Counted from the stretch's first letter, positions 6,923 to 15,767 are shown. The stretch: DNA of 61,178 bases from Elusimicrobiota bacterium (GCA_016207665.1 JACQPG010000160.1:1-61178), one strand, 5' to 3'. Program-made: numbers and translations. The notes: generated by a model not told the origin, from the letters alone.

Positions 6923-8866
6923 GTGAAACGCACCATAACCCTTGGTCTGGCGACGGCCTTGCTGTCGGCCGCCGTCTTCGCCCTATTCGGCCTCTCCCTT
7001 TGGACCCCCCTGATCTTCGATGATCAGGCCTTTGTCCTGGAGGACCCCCGGGTCACGGGCCCTTGGCCCGGACTCGGCGCCTTTTTCCTGGAGACATTCA
7101 CCCTCACGAAGGAATACGAGCCTCTGGTATTCCTGATCCACCGGCTACTCTATTGCCTTTCGGGTCCCTGGCCGCTGCTCTATCGCCTGAGCAGCCTGCT
7201 GCTGCATTGCGCCAACTCGCTGCTCTTGTTCTTGCTGCTGCGCCGCTTCTTCAAGGATCGCCTGGCCCTGGGCCTGGCATTGCTCTTCGCGATCTATCCC
7301 GCCCATTCCGAGACCCTGGCCATCTCGACTTTCAAGAAGCATCTGCTGGTGGGATTGGCGGCCCTATCCATACTCAATTGGCAGGCCGCCATACGCTCGG
7401 ACTGGCTGCGCCGCGCCGGCTGCTGGGCCTTGCTGCCCGTGGGGCTTTTCGCCAAGGAAAGCGCGCTGCTCATACCATTTTTTGCCGTGGGAATGGGCTG
7501 GGCGCCTCCCGAGGCGCGCGGACGCAGCCGGGACAAGACTCTGTGGCTGGGATTGTTCGCCATAGCGGCGCTCTACGTGCTGGCGCGAATCACCATCATC
7601 CCGCGCTGGTATCCCCCCTTCCACCGCGCCTGGCCCGAGCGTCTGCTCACCTCCGGCAAATGCCTGATCTGGTATCTGGGACAGTCGCTGCTGCCGTGGC
7701 AGCTCTGCATCGAGCAATCCCTCTCGTCGGTGCGTTCGGCCTTGAGCCTGGAAGGCCTGGGCATCGCCTTGGCCCTGGCGGCGATCGCGGCCGGGTTTTG
7801 GACGGCCCTGCGCAAGGATAGGACGCTGGCCCTGGGGCTGGGCTGGTCCCTGCTGGCCTTGGCTCCGTTCCTGAACCTGCTTCCCTATCTCAATCTCAGC
7901 ATCGTGGCCAATCGCTACCTGTATCTGGCCTCGATGGGATTCATGTTGTTTTTCGGCCGACTGCTCCAGCTCGCCCTGGCGCGCCAAGCCCTCCCAAAAC
8001 GTCGAGCTCCGATCCTCCTGGCTTTGGGCGGCCTCACGCTGGCCTATGGCGTTTTGGACTTAAGATACATGATTCTCTTCGCCGATCCGCTGGAGCTTTG
8101 GTCTCGCGCGCAACGCTGCGCTCCCAGGAATCCGCGAGCCTACTCGAATCTCGGCCATTATCAACTCGGGGCCGGCCGGACGCAGGAGGCCATCGTGACC
8201 CTGGAAAATTCCATCAAGATCGCGCCTGCCATGCCCGAGGCGCGCCTTGCCCTGGCCATCGCCTATAGCGAATCGGGGCAGGTCGACAAGGCCATCCGGA
8301 TCACCCGCGAGGGCATGGAATTGGACCCCAACATGCGCACTCACGAGGCTTTGAACAATTTGGGACTGATGCAGGCCCAGGCCGGACAAAGACTGGAGGC
8401 GGAAAAGAGCCTGCGCCAGGCCGTGGACATGGCGCCGGATCAGCCGCTCTATCGGCTCAACCTGGGCGTGTTGCAGCTCGAGAACGGAGCGCTCGACCGC
8501 TCCAAAGAGCAACTGCTCGTCGCGGCCAGGCATTCGGAATATCGCCTTCCCGCCTACGAGTCGCTCGCGCGTCTATTCCTCAAGAAGAAACGGCCCAAGG
8601 TCGCGGCCCGTTTTTACGAGAAGGTGCTCGAGCTGCATTACCTCCACCGCAATTCCGTGCGCACGCTGGCCAGGATTTATCTCGAGCAAGGCGGGCGAGC
8701 CAAGGCCGCCGACCTCTACGACAGGACGCTCTCCCGCCTGCGCAAGGACCTATTCGGCCCGGGACGCTATTCCGAGGATCCCCGGGTGGTCGGCGAAGCC
8801 CGCCGGCTGCTCGAAGGGCTGGAGCAGGACAGGAGCGAGCTCGGGCTTAGGACTGGCCGCGGATAA
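6923..8866 (+). CDS. Multi-spanning membrane protein with C-terminal TPR repeats (TMTC/PMT-like)
   Basis: 647 residues from a GTG at 6923. Residues 1 to about 385 hold some ten membrane helices, beginning with a loop containing FDDQAFVLEDPRV, which resembles the first periplasmic loop of the TMTC/protein O-mannosyltransferase superfamily. The rest has at least five TPR units, recognisable at NPRAYSNLGHYQLGAGRTQEAI, MPEARLALAIAYSESGQVDKAI and ALNNLGLMQAQAGQRLEAEKSL. Bacterial proteins of this plan are common but mostly uncharacterised; glycosyl transfer to secreted proteins is an inference. The 3' end overlaps the convergent thymidine kinase gene by 20 bases. Confidence 0.75.
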   Translation: MKRTITLGLATALLSAAVFALFGLSLWTPLIFDDQAFVLEDPRVTGPWPGLGAFFLETFTLTKEYEPLVFLIHRLLYCLSGPWPLLYRLSSLLLHCANSLLLFLLLRRFFKDRLALGLALLFAIYPAHSETLAISTFKKHLLVGLAALSILNWQAAIRSDWLRRAGCWALLPVGLFAKESALLIPFFAVGMGWAPPEARGRSRDKTLWLGLFAIAALYVLARITIIPRWYPPFHRAWPERLLTSGKCLIWYLGQSLLPWQLCIEQSLSSVRSALSLEGLGIALALAAIAAGFWTALRKDRTLALGLGWSLLALAPFLNLLPYLNLSIVANRYLYLASMGFMLFFGRLLQLALARQALPKRRAPILLALGGLTLAYGVLDLRYMILFADPLELWSRAQRCAPRNPRAYSNLGHYQLGAGRTQEAIVTLENSIKIAPAMPEARLALAIAYSESGQVDKAIRITREGMELDPNMRTHEALNNLGLMQAQAGQRLEAEKSLRQAVDMAPDQPLYRLNLGVLQLENGALDRSKEQLLVAARHSEYRLPAYESLARLFLKKKRPKVAARFYEKVLELHYLHRNSVRTLARIYLEQGGRAKAADLYDRTLSRLRKDLFGPGRYSEDPRVVGEARRLLEGLEQDRSELGLRTGRG

Positions 8867-9434
8867 AACAGCGGCGGCAGCGGGCCTCGTATTTGTCGGT
8901 GGTGCCGACCTCGATGAGCTTCTTGGAGACCGAAAGCCTTTGCGAGCGGTTGGCGGGATTGCCGCAGACCGAGCACACCGCGAGATTCTTGGTGACATAC
9001 TCCGCCACGGCCATGAGGCGGCTGGTCACCATGAAAGGCACGCCGCGATAGTCCTGGTCCAAGCCCGCCACGATCACGCGCCGGCCGCGCTCGGCCAGCT
9101 CCTCGCAGACGTCCACCACTCCGTCGTCGAAGAACTGCACCTCGTCGATGCCCACCACCTGGGTGTCCGGATCGACCAGGCCCAACATGTCGCGAGACTT
9201 GGCCACCGCCTCGGAAGGGACCTTGGCCAGGTCATGGGAGACGATGTGATTCTTGGCGTAGCGCGTATCCAGGGCCGAGTTGAACACCTGCACCTTCTGC
9301 CGGGCGATGGTGGCCAGGCGCAAACGGCGTATCAATTCCTGGGTCTTTCCCGAGAACATGCTGCCCACCACGGCCTCGATCCAGCCTCCGCCGTAGCCCG
9401 AGCGCAGGGGAGCCGGCCCCTTCTGTTTCTTCAT
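8847..9434 (-). CDS. tdk: Thymidine kinase (type II)
   Basis: 195 residues with the P-loop GSMFSGKT (24-31), the Walker B-like GIDEVQFFDD segment, the lasso-side AGLDQDYRG motif and two zinc-binding cysteine pairs (CSVCG and CRRC). The enzyme phosphorylates thymidine with ATP for nucleotide salvage in the cytoplasm. The start overlaps the rfbB stop by 4 bases, so it closes the five-gene run that begins with hutI. Length and motifs are normal for the family. Confidence 0.96.
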   Translation of the reverse strand: MKKQKGPAPLRSGYGGGWIEAVVGSMFSGKTQELIRRLRLATIARQKVQVFNSALDTRYAKNHIVSHDLAKVPSEAVAKSRDMLGLVDPDTQVVGIDEVQFFDDGVVDVCEELAERGRRVIVAGLDQDYRGVPFMVTSRLMAVAEYVTKNLAVCSVCGNPANRSQRLSVSKKLIEVGTTDKYEARCRRCFIRGQS

Positions 9435-10447
9435 GGCTTGGCCGCCAGGCGCCCGCCGTACTGGCGCGAGTAATAGGACTTATAGCCGCCGCGCTTCTTG
9501 AGAGGCCTCCACCAGGACTGGTGGGCGCGATACCAATCGACTGTGGCGGCCAGGGCCTGGCGGAAGGCGTACTCGTGCTTGAAGCCCAGCGCCTTGAGCT
9601 TGCGGCAATCCAGGGCATAACGGCGATCATGGCCCGGCCTGTCGGCCACGGGCTTGACCAAGCCTTCCGAGACCCCCATCAGCCTGCGCGTTTCCTCGAT
9701 GATCCGCCGGTTATTGCAGTGGAAGGTCCCGCCGATGTTGTAGATCTCGCCGGGCTGGCCCTTGTCGATGAGAAGGTCGATGGCGCGGGCGTGATCGACC
9801 ACGTAGAGCCAGTCGCGCACCTGCAGCCCGTCGCCGTAGAGCGGGAAGGGCTCGCCGTCCATCCAGTTGGTGATCATGAGAGGCAGGGCCTTTTCCGGGT
9901 ATTGATAGGGCCCAAAGTTGTTGGAGGCGCGGGTGACGATCACCGGCAGCTTGTGCGTGACGAAATAGGAGCGCGCGAGCAGGTCGGAGGCGGCCTTGGA
10001 GGCGGCGTAGGGGCTGTTGGGCTCCAGGCGATCCCCCTCCTTGGAGAAGCCCTTGGGCACGCTGCCGTAGACCTCGTCGGTGCTCACGTGGATGAATCGC
10101 CCGATCTCGTGGCGCAGGGCCGCGTCGAAAAGCACCTGGGAGCCGACGATGTTGGTTCTCAGGAAGCGCGAGGCGTCCAAGATGGAGCGGTCGACATGGG
10201 TCTCGGCCGCGAAATGCACCACCGCCTCGGCGCCGGCCATGGCGGCCTCGACGGCCTTGGGATCGGCGATATCGCCCTTGACCCAGCGATAGCGCGGGTC
10301 ATCCTGGAGATCGGCCAGATTCGCCGGGTTGCCGGCGTAGGTCAGCGCGTCGAGATTGACCACGCTGGCTTGCTTGCGGCGGGACAGCAGATGGCGGATG
10401 AAGTTCGAGCCGATAAAGCCCAGGCCGCCCGTGACCAGTATCTTCAA
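9431..10447 (-). CDS. rfbB: dTDP-glucose 4,6-dehydratase
   Basis: 338 residues of the extended short-chain dehydrogenase family. The NAD site TGGLGFIGSNF lies at residues 6-16, the active-site Asp-Glu pair occurs in HVSTDEVYGSV, and the catalytic tyrosine and lysine in SPYAASKAASD. The sequence RASNNFGPYQYPEKALPLMI is diagnostic for RmlB/RfbB. It converts dTDP-glucose to the 4-keto-6-deoxy sugar used for rhamnose and related residues. It follows the epimerase gene by 10 bases. No rmlC or rmlD is present in the window, so the final sugar is unknown. Confidence 0.95.
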   Translation of the reverse strand: MKILVTGGLGFIGSNFIRHLLSRRKQASVVNLDALTYAGNPANLADLQDDPRYRWVKGDIADPKAVEAAMAGAEAVVHFAAETHVDRSILDASRFLRTNIVGSQVLFDAALRHEIGRFIHVSTDEVYGSVPKGFSKEGDRLEPNSPYAASKAASDLLARSYFVTHKLPVIVTRASNNFGPYQYPEKALPLMITNWMDGEPFPLYGDGLQVRDWLYVVDHARAIDLLIDKGQPGEIYNIGGTFHCNNRRIIEETRRLMGVSEGLVKPVADRPGHDRRYALDCRKLKALGFKHEYAFRQALAATVDWYRAHQSWWRPLKKRGGYKSYYSRQYGGRLAAKP

Positions 10448-10457
10448 CGAGCGCCTC

Positions 10458-11447
10458 CTAGCTCTGCGCGGCGGCGGTCTCGAAGTGATTGCCGGCCTTT
10501 CTCTGGAAATAGGTATGGACGAAATAATCCCAGGTATCGCGAAGGCCGTTCTCGAAATTCATGACCGGACGGTAGCCGAGCAGGCGCTTGGCGCGGCTGA
10601 TGTCCGCGTAAGTCTTGCGCACGTCGCCGGCCCTCTTGGGATGGAAGTTCTTCTCGAGCTTCTTGCCCATGATCTTCTCGATGACGCGGATGACGTCGAG
10701 CAGGGAATAGGTCTTGCCGTTGGCGACGTTGAAGGTCTCGCCCAGGCCCTTGCCGGTCTTGGCGGCCAGGAGATTGGCCGAGACCACGTTGTCGATGTGG
10801 GTGAAATCCCGGCTTTGCTTGCCGTCCCAATGCACCTCGAGGGGCTTGCCCAGATAGGCCTGCTCCATGAACTTGGGGATCACGGCCGAGTACAGGGACT
10901 CGGGGTCCTGGCGCGGCCCGAACACGTTGAAATAACGCAGGCTCACGGTCTCGAGGCCGAAGGTCTTGGTGAAGAGCATGGCGTAATGCTCGCCCGCGAG
11001 CTTGGAGCAGGCGTAGGGAGAGACCGGTTGAGGCCGATGCTCCTCCTTTTGCGGGAATTTCTTGGCGTCGCCGTAGACCGAGCTCGAGGAGGCGTAGACG
11101 AAGCGCTTGACGCCCGCCTCCTTGGCCGCGATCAGCATGTGCAGGGTGCCGGTGGCGTTGGCCTCGTGCGACTCGACCGGCCTGTCCACGGACTTGGGCA
11201 CGGAGCGGATGGCCGCCTGATGGATCACCACGTCGACCCCGGCCGCGGCCTTCTGGCAGTCCTCGAAGGCGCGCACGTCGCCGCGGATGAACTCGACCTG
11301 GTCGCGGAAGCCGGCCATGTGCTCGAGCTTGCCCGTGGAAAGATTGTCCAGTATGCGCACCTTTTGGCCCTGCTTGACCAGGGCTTGCGCGATATGGGAG
11401 CCGATGAAGCCGGAGCCGCCGGTCACCAGCCAAAGTTTGTTCGACAT
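10458..11447 (-). CDS. NAD-dependent sugar epimerase (GalE/WbpP-like)
   Basis: 329 residues of the extended SDR family: TGGSGFIGSHIAQAL near the start, the catalytic Ser region VYASSSSVYGDAKK, and YACSKLAGEHY with the Tyr-Lys pair. The segment LRYFNVFGPRQDPESLYSAVIPKFM resembles the WbpP/UDP-GlcNAc C4-epimerase branch more than classical GalE. It acts on a nucleotide sugar in the cytoplasm. The gene sits between the nucleotidyltransferase and rfbB with 10-16 base gaps, so it is probably part of one sugar-nucleotide operon. Substrate remains open. Confidence 0.88.
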   Translation of the reverse strand: MSNKLWLVTGGSGFIGSHIAQALVKQGQKVRILDNLSTGKLEHMAGFRDQVEFIRGDVRAFEDCQKAAAGVDVVIHQAAIRSVPKSVDRPVESHEANATGTLHMLIAAKEAGVKRFVYASSSSVYGDAKKFPQKEEHRPQPVSPYACSKLAGEHYAMLFTKTFGLETVSLRYFNVFGPRQDPESLYSAVIPKFMEQAYLGKPLEVHWDGKQSRDFTHIDNVVSANLLAAKTGKGLGETFNVANGKTYSLLDVIRVIEKIMGKKLEKNFHPKRAGDVRKTYADISRAKRLLGYRPVMNFENGLRDTWDYFVHTYFQRKAGNHFETAAAQS

Positions 11448-11463
11448 AAGGGATCTCCCGAAG

Positions 11464-12537
11464 CTAAGGAATCTCGATGCGGCTCGAATCTCCCACCATG
11501 ATGCGATAAGCCTCGGGCTTGACCGGCGACTTGATCACCTCGACCCTCTGGCCGATAAGGGAATCCTGGATGCGCCGGATATTGCTGATCTTGGCCTGCT
11601 CGAGCACTATGGAATGTTCGATCTCGCTGTTCTCCACCGTCGTATTGTAATAAATCGAGCTGTAAGGGCCCACATAGGACCGGATGATATGAGAATTGGC
11701 GCCGATGATGGCCGGGCCGCGTATCACGGACTCGACCACCCGCACGCCCGCCTCGAGCACCACCCGTCCCTCCAGGCGAGAGGCGGAGTCGACCTGGGCG
11801 TCCTTGTGCACGGAATGCTCCATGGTCTCATGAATGAGGCGGTTGGCCTCCAGAAGATCGCCGATCTTGCCCGTATCCTTCCACCAGCCGTCGGTCGGCC
11901 GCGTGATCACCTTTTTCTTGTGATCGACCAGCCATTGTATGGCGTCCGTGATCTCGAGCTCGCCCCGGGCCGAGGGCTTGATATGCCTGATGGCCTCGAA
12001 AATGCTCTTGTCGAAGAGATAGACGCCCACGAGGGCCAGATCGCTCTTGGGGTGGGCGGGCTTTTCCACCAGGCGCTTGACATGGCCGTCGCCGTTCAAT
12101 TCCACCACGCCGAAGGCCGAGGGATTGGGCACCTTGGCCACCAATATCTGGGCGCTGGGCTTCTTGCCCATGAAATCCTTGACCAGCGGATTGAGGCTCT
12201 CCTTCAGGAGGTTGTCGCCCAGGAACATGAGGAAGGGAGAGTCCCCGATGAATGAATGAGAGATCTTGACGGCGTGAGCCAGGCCTAGGGGACCCTCGGT
12301 CTGCGGGATATAGGTGGCCTTGAAGCCGAAAGCGGAGCCGTCGCCCACGGCGGCGCGAATCTCCTGGGCCGTATCCCCCACCACGATGCCCACTTCCTTG
12401 ATGCCGGCGCGGGCGATGGCCTCGAGCCCGTAGAAGAGTATGGGCTTGTTGGCGATGGGAATGAGCTGCTTGGCCGAGGTGTGCGTGATGGGACGCAGGC
12501 GGCTGCCCTTGCCTCCCGAGAGAACCAACGCCTTCAT
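11464..12537 (-). CDS. Long-form sugar-1-phosphate nucleotidyltransferase (glucose-1-phosphate thymidylyltransferase-like)
   Basis: 357 residues. The catalytic domain opens MKALVLSGGKGSRLRPIT, the nucleotide-binding loop, and includes FLGDNLL, the metal-binding DXD-like region, and FGVVELNGDGHV. Residues from about 245 onward form hexapeptide-like repeats (AIIGANSHIIRSYVGPYSSI), a left-handed beta-helix that the short RmlA enzymes (~290 aa) lack. This is the long StrD-like form that makes dTDP-glucose, which rfbB next door would use. The ATG at 12537 matches family starts; the in-frame ATG at 12555 is an alternative. It begins 7 bases after hutI. Confidence 0.9.
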   Translation of the reverse strand: MKALVLSGGKGSRLRPITHTSAKQLIPIANKPILFYGLEAIARAGIKEVGIVVGDTAQEIRAAVGDGSAFGFKATYIPQTEGPLGLAHAVKISHSFIGDSPFLMFLGDNLLKESLNPLVKDFMGKKPSAQILVAKVPNPSAFGVVELNGDGHVKRLVEKPAHPKSDLALVGVYLFDKSIFEAIRHIKPSARGELEITDAIQWLVDHKKKVITRPTDGWWKDTGKIGDLLEANRLIHETMEHSVHKDAQVDSASRLEGRVVLEAGVRVVESVIRGPAIIGANSHIIRSYVGPYSSIYYNTTVENSEIEHSIVLEQAKISNIRRIQDSLIGQRVEVIKSPVKPEAYRIMVGDSSRIEIP

Positions 12538-12544
12538 CTTGCCA

Positions 12545-13834
12545 TTAGACGCCATCGCGAACGCTCTGTGACGCCATTGTAGCATTCTCATAAACCAACT
12601 GGCCCCTTTTCATGAGCCAGGCGACCGAGCCGCGCCCGAAATAATAGGGGATCTCGCGATAATCCTCGGCCTCGTAGCACAGTATGTCGGCCTGCCGGCC
12701 GGGCTCGAGACTGCCGTGGGTCTTGCCGAGGCCCAGGGCCCAAGCCCCGTTGATGGTGGCCGCGACCAGGGCCTCGGCCGGGCTCATCCTCATCTGGGTG
12801 CAGGCGATGGACAAGATCATGCGCATGTCCCAACAAGGACAGGTGCCGGGGTTGAAATCCGTGGCCAGGGCGACCGCGGCGCCGGAATCGATGAGCCTGC
12901 GCGCCGGCGGATAAGGCTTATTGAAGAAATAGTTCGAGCCCGGCACGAGGCCGGCCACGGTGCGGCTACCCACCAAGGCCTGCACCCCGGCGTCGTCGAT
13001 ATGGTCGAGATGATCCGCGGAACAAGCGGCGGCCCGCACCGCCAGGCGGCTGCCGCCGGTCAAGGACAGTTGCTCGGCGTGTATCTTCGCTCCCAGGCCG
13101 GCTTGGGAGGCGGCCTTGAACAGCCTCTCGGCGTGCTCAGGGGTGAAATAGCCCTCGTCGCAGAAAACATCGACGAAGCGCGCCAATCCCTCCCGCGAGA
13201 CCACGGGCAGCATCTCCTCGCAGACCCGGCGCATATACTCGTCCTTGCGGCCCTTGAGCTCCGGCGGCACCGCATGCGCGCCCAGGAAGGTCGCGATGAG
13301 CTCCAGGGGCCCCTCCCGCCCAACCGCGCGTATCACGCGCAAGATCTTGAGCTCGTCCTCGAGCGAAAGGCCGTAGCCGGACTTGGCCTCGAGCGTGCTG
13401 GTCCCCGCTTGGAGGAAGAGCCGGGCCCAGGCGCGCAGGCCGTCGGCCAGGCTTTGCTCGGAGGCGCCGCGCACGCCGTTGACGGTCCAGAGTATCCCCC
13501 CTCCCATGGCCGCGATATCCGCGTAGCTTCGGCCCTGTATGCGCCGCTCGAAATCGTCGAGCCTCGGGCCGGAAAAGACGGGATGGGCGTGGCTGTCGAC
13601 GAAGCCCGGCAAGACCACGCGTCCGCCCGCGTCGATGAGCTGATAGGATATGCGCTCGCCGGCCTGCTTCTGGACGCGATCCCGCGGCCCGGAGGCGATG
13701 ATAAGGCCCTCTTCGTCGATGAGCACGGCGCCGTCGCGGATCAGCCCCAGAGAGGACATCTCTCGCCCCGCGCGCGGACGATCGGGACCGGTGAGGGTCA
13801 GCAATTGGGAGGCGTTGATTATCAGGACGCGCAT
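12545..13834 (-). CDS. hutI: Imidazolonepropionase
   Basis: 429 residues of the metal-dependent amidohydrolase superfamily. The zinc-binding HxH pair is at residues 82 and 84 (DSHAHPVFSG), with later ligands in KIHAEQLSLTGG, SADHLDHID and ATDFNPGTCP. It hydrolyses 4-imidazolone-5-propionate to formimidoylglutamate, the third step of histidine breakdown. It heads the run with the sugar-nucleotide genes and thymidine kinase and is separated from hutU/hutH by the divergent protease gene. A TAGAAT box (13859-13864, minus strand) lies 24 bases upstream. No ribosome-binding site is obvious before the ATG. Confidence 0.95.
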   Translation of the reverse strand: MRVLIINASQLLTLTGPDRPRAGREMSSLGLIRDGAVLIDEEGLIIASGPRDRVQKQAGERISYQLIDAGGRVVLPGFVDSHAHPVFSGPRLDDFERRIQGRSYADIAAMGGGILWTVNGVRGASEQSLADGLRAWARLFLQAGTSTLEAKSGYGLSLEDELKILRVIRAVGREGPLELIATFLGAHAVPPELKGRKDEYMRRVCEEMLPVVSREGLARFVDVFCDEGYFTPEHAERLFKAASQAGLGAKIHAEQLSLTGGSRLAVRAAACSADHLDHIDDAGVQALVGSRTVAGLVPGSNYFFNKPYPPARRLIDSGAAVALATDFNPGTCPCWDMRMILSIACTQMRMSPAEALVAATINGAWALGLGKTHGSLEPGRQADILCYEAEDYREIPYYFGRGSVAWLMKRGQLVYENATMASQSVRDGV

Positions 13835-13892
13835 GGGGCCAGGACCGAAGACGCGTCAATTCTAGCAAAAACTCCGGATTGCGCATCGCGAG

Positions 13893-13910
13893 ACTGTACC
13901 CGGGTACAGT
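13893..13910. promoter_or_regulatory. 18-bp perfect palindrome, copy 1 (LexA-box-like)
   Basis: ACTGTACCCGGGTACAGT is perfectly self-complementary and has the CTGT-N8-ACAG form of the gamma-proteobacterial SOS box. It lies between hutI (start 13834) and the protease gene (start 13989). The same core, and also the TTC-GT bases to its right, recur at 56262-56281. That match over some 23 positions argues for a shared regulator or a small dispersed element. Confidence 0.6.
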
Positions 13911-13975
13911 TCCGTGCTCGCCTTTGGACCCAGGGACCAGGACCAAAAGGCCCTGGGAATCGGGCCCTACGCGGT

Positions 13976-13981
13976 TATGCT
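13976..13981 (+). promoter_or_regulatory. -10 box 7 bases before a start codon
   Basis: TATGCT ends 7 bases before the ATG at 13989, and no Shine-Dalgarno sequence is present. The -35 region is weak. This is one of a set of very short leader promoters in the window and supports the choice of the 13989 start. Confidence 0.4.
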
Positions 13982-13988
13982 TGCATCC

Positions 13989-15257
13989 ATGGGATCCCCA
14001 CGGCTCCTCGCGATGGCCCTATTGCTGGTTTTTGCTCCCGCAGGCCTGTCTGGCGCGCCTAACGCGATCAAGCCGGTTCCCCGCTCCCTGGCTCGGCCTT
14101 CCGCGAAGGCGGCGGCCTTGAGAACCGTCACGGTCGCGGCCAAGCCGCTTCGCTCGGAGCGCCCCGCGCCGCGGCCGGACAAGTTGTTGGCCGATTTCGT
14201 CAATAGGCTCGAGATCATCGATCCCGGACGCCCGGAGGAGAGCGCTGAGATCAGGGAGTCGCTGGCCTTCATGGCGCGCAGCCCCACGGCGCGGCGGCTG
14301 ATGCGAGAGTTCATCGCTTCCAACTCGCAAGCCCTCGTTTACATGGATCATTTTAAATCCGGCTGGAGCCTCATCGAGCGCAATGGAGAGACCACGGTGG
14401 ATGGACGCACGGGCTACTCGGTCACCCAGGGAGAGCTCAGGCGGGTGGGTCTCAACCGGGCGCTCATGAAAGCAAGCCCCGAACATCGCCGCCGGGAGAT
14501 GACCAGCGTGCTGGCCCATGAGCTCCTGGGCCATATGCTCGAAACCGCGAAGGCCGAGCAAAGCGGGGTGCCGCATACCTATCAACTCTATTCGGGCAAC
14601 GAGACCAACGCGGATTTGGTGGGATGGGTGGTCTCTCTCGAGCTCGGGCAGACGCCCCAGGACGAGACCATGTGGCAATTCAGGCGAGATTCCCGGCGCT
14701 ATCTCCGCGAGCTTCAGAGCATGGAGCTCGAATACGCGCCCGTTTTATCCCCTTCTCAAGCGCGCGATCCGGCCAAGGAAATGGGCCGCCGTCGCGCGCG
14801 CATGCTCAAATCCTTGGAGAGCCTTAAGCGCAAGGAATCCCGGCGACGCCGCTGGGAGAGCGTCATCGAGCATTTCATCCGCGATCACCGCATCCCCCGG
14901 TCCTCTTTCCAGGTCATGCTCGACGGGATCCACGCCGATCTCGAGCGTTATCTGCCCGAGGAACAGGCCAGGCTTGGGTCCATCGCCGATGCTCTGCTCC
15001 GCTGGAAGAGGGCTTATCTTGATCCCGAAAAACTGGATTCAACCGAGGCCCTGCGCGAGGGCTTCCGCGATCCGTTTTTCGCCCGGGCTCAGCGCCGCAT
15101 ACGCGGGCTGAGCCGGCGCCTGGCAAGGCTGCTTCAAGACCGCGGGCCCGAGGGGTTCCGGCGCCCCGAGCCGGAAGAGATCACCTTCCCCGAGCTGGTC
15201 TGGCTCTACACCGAGGACCGGCGCCTAAACCCGGGACACTGGCCCCGCCAGCCCTAA
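13989..15257 (+). CDS. Putative exported zinc metalloprotease (HExxH protein)
   Basis: 422 residues. MGSPRLLAMALLLVFAPAGLSGAP is a signal peptide. The motif VLAHELLGHMLE gives the HExxH zinc site (His177, Glu178, His182), and NETNADLVGW about 23 residues later supplies a plausible third ligand, a gluzincin-like arrangement. The C-terminal half is very rich in Arg, Lys and Glu and looks mainly helical, with no family I recognise. The protein should act outside the cytoplasm; its substrate is unknown. The 3' end overlaps the convergent aspartic protease gene by 33 bases. An upstream GTG/ATG start would read through the palindrome region and is less likely. Confidence 0.65.
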   Translation: MGSPRLLAMALLLVFAPAGLSGAPNAIKPVPRSLARPSAKAAALRTVTVAAKPLRSERPAPRPDKLLADFVNRLEIIDPGRPEESAEIRESLAFMARSPTARRLMREFIASNSQALVYMDHFKSGWSLIERNGETTVDGRTGYSVTQGELRRVGLNRALMKASPEHRRREMTSVLAHELLGHMLETAKAEQSGVPHTYQLYSGNETNADLVGWVVSLELGQTPQDETMWQFRRDSRRYLRELQSMELEYAPVLSPSQARDPAKEMGRRRARMLKSLESLKRKESRRRRWESVIEHFIRDHRIPRSSFQVMLDGIHADLERYLPEEQARLGSIADALLRWKRAYLDPEKLDSTEALREGFRDPFFARAQRRIRGLSRRLARLLQDRGPEGFRRPEPEEITFPELVWLYTEDRRLNPGHWPRQP

Positions 15258-15767
15258 GGGTTTCGAGGCCAGCGCCTTCAGCTTGAGCGTCGCGGAAAAT
15301 GGCGATTCAGGCCGAGGGGTGAGAGTGCGCTTGGCCGGATCCGCGATCAAGTCCAGCTCCTCTATGACCAACTGGCCGATCAGAGGCTCGCACCCCGGCG
15401 GCCCCACCAGGCAGTCGCATTTCATGGTGCGACCCGCGATGGTCAGGGACAAGGTGCCGGCCTTGTCCATCTCGATCCTCCGGTCGTCGGCCAAACCCAC
15501 AATCACTGTATCTATCTTGCGCAAACCGAGCCGTTTGACCAAATCCCGGGGTAGGAGCATCATCACCGCTCCCGTATCGACGAGCGCATTCACTTCCACC
15601 GAACGGATCCTTTTCTTCGGCAACCTGCCTTGCTCCCACAACGCCTCGTCGAACTCGTTGATCAGCCTCACCTTTACCATGATCTCGCCCATTTTCCCTC
15701 CGGTTGTTTTAGGACGCCTTCCGAAGGATATACGAGCGAGACTTGTATTAAGTTCCTTGGCCTGCAT
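15225..15767 (-). CDS. Clan AA (retropepsin-like) aspartic protease
   Basis: 180 residues from the ATG at 15767, which follows AGGAGGGG at a good distance. The active-site motif ALVDTGAVMMLLP places the catalytic Asp at residue 64, followed by VGLADDRRIEMDKAGTL and LIGQLVIEELDLIAD, the pattern of single-domain bacterial proteases that work as dimers. The protein may instead begin at the ATG at 15692 (MGEIMVKVRL), where most relatives start and which has GGAGGG before it; the extra 25 residues look atypical. It is the last gene of the hut run, 11 bases after yajQ. A role there is unexplained. Confidence 0.78.
   Translation of the reverse strand: MQAKELNTSLARISFGRRPKTTGGKMGEIMVKVRLINEFDEALWEQGRLPKKRIRSVEVNALVDTGAVMMLLPRDLVKRLGLRKIDTVIVGLADDRRIEMDKAGTLSLTIAGRTMKCDCLVGPPGCEPLIGQLVIEELDLIADPAKRTLTPRPESPFSATLKLKALASKPLGLAGPVSRV

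Noticed and set aside
9521-10564. Long plus-strand frame opposite rfbB and the epimerase
   Set aside because: It is the antisense of well-conserved genes in high-GC DNA, with Gly/Ala/Arg/His-biased composition and no domain.
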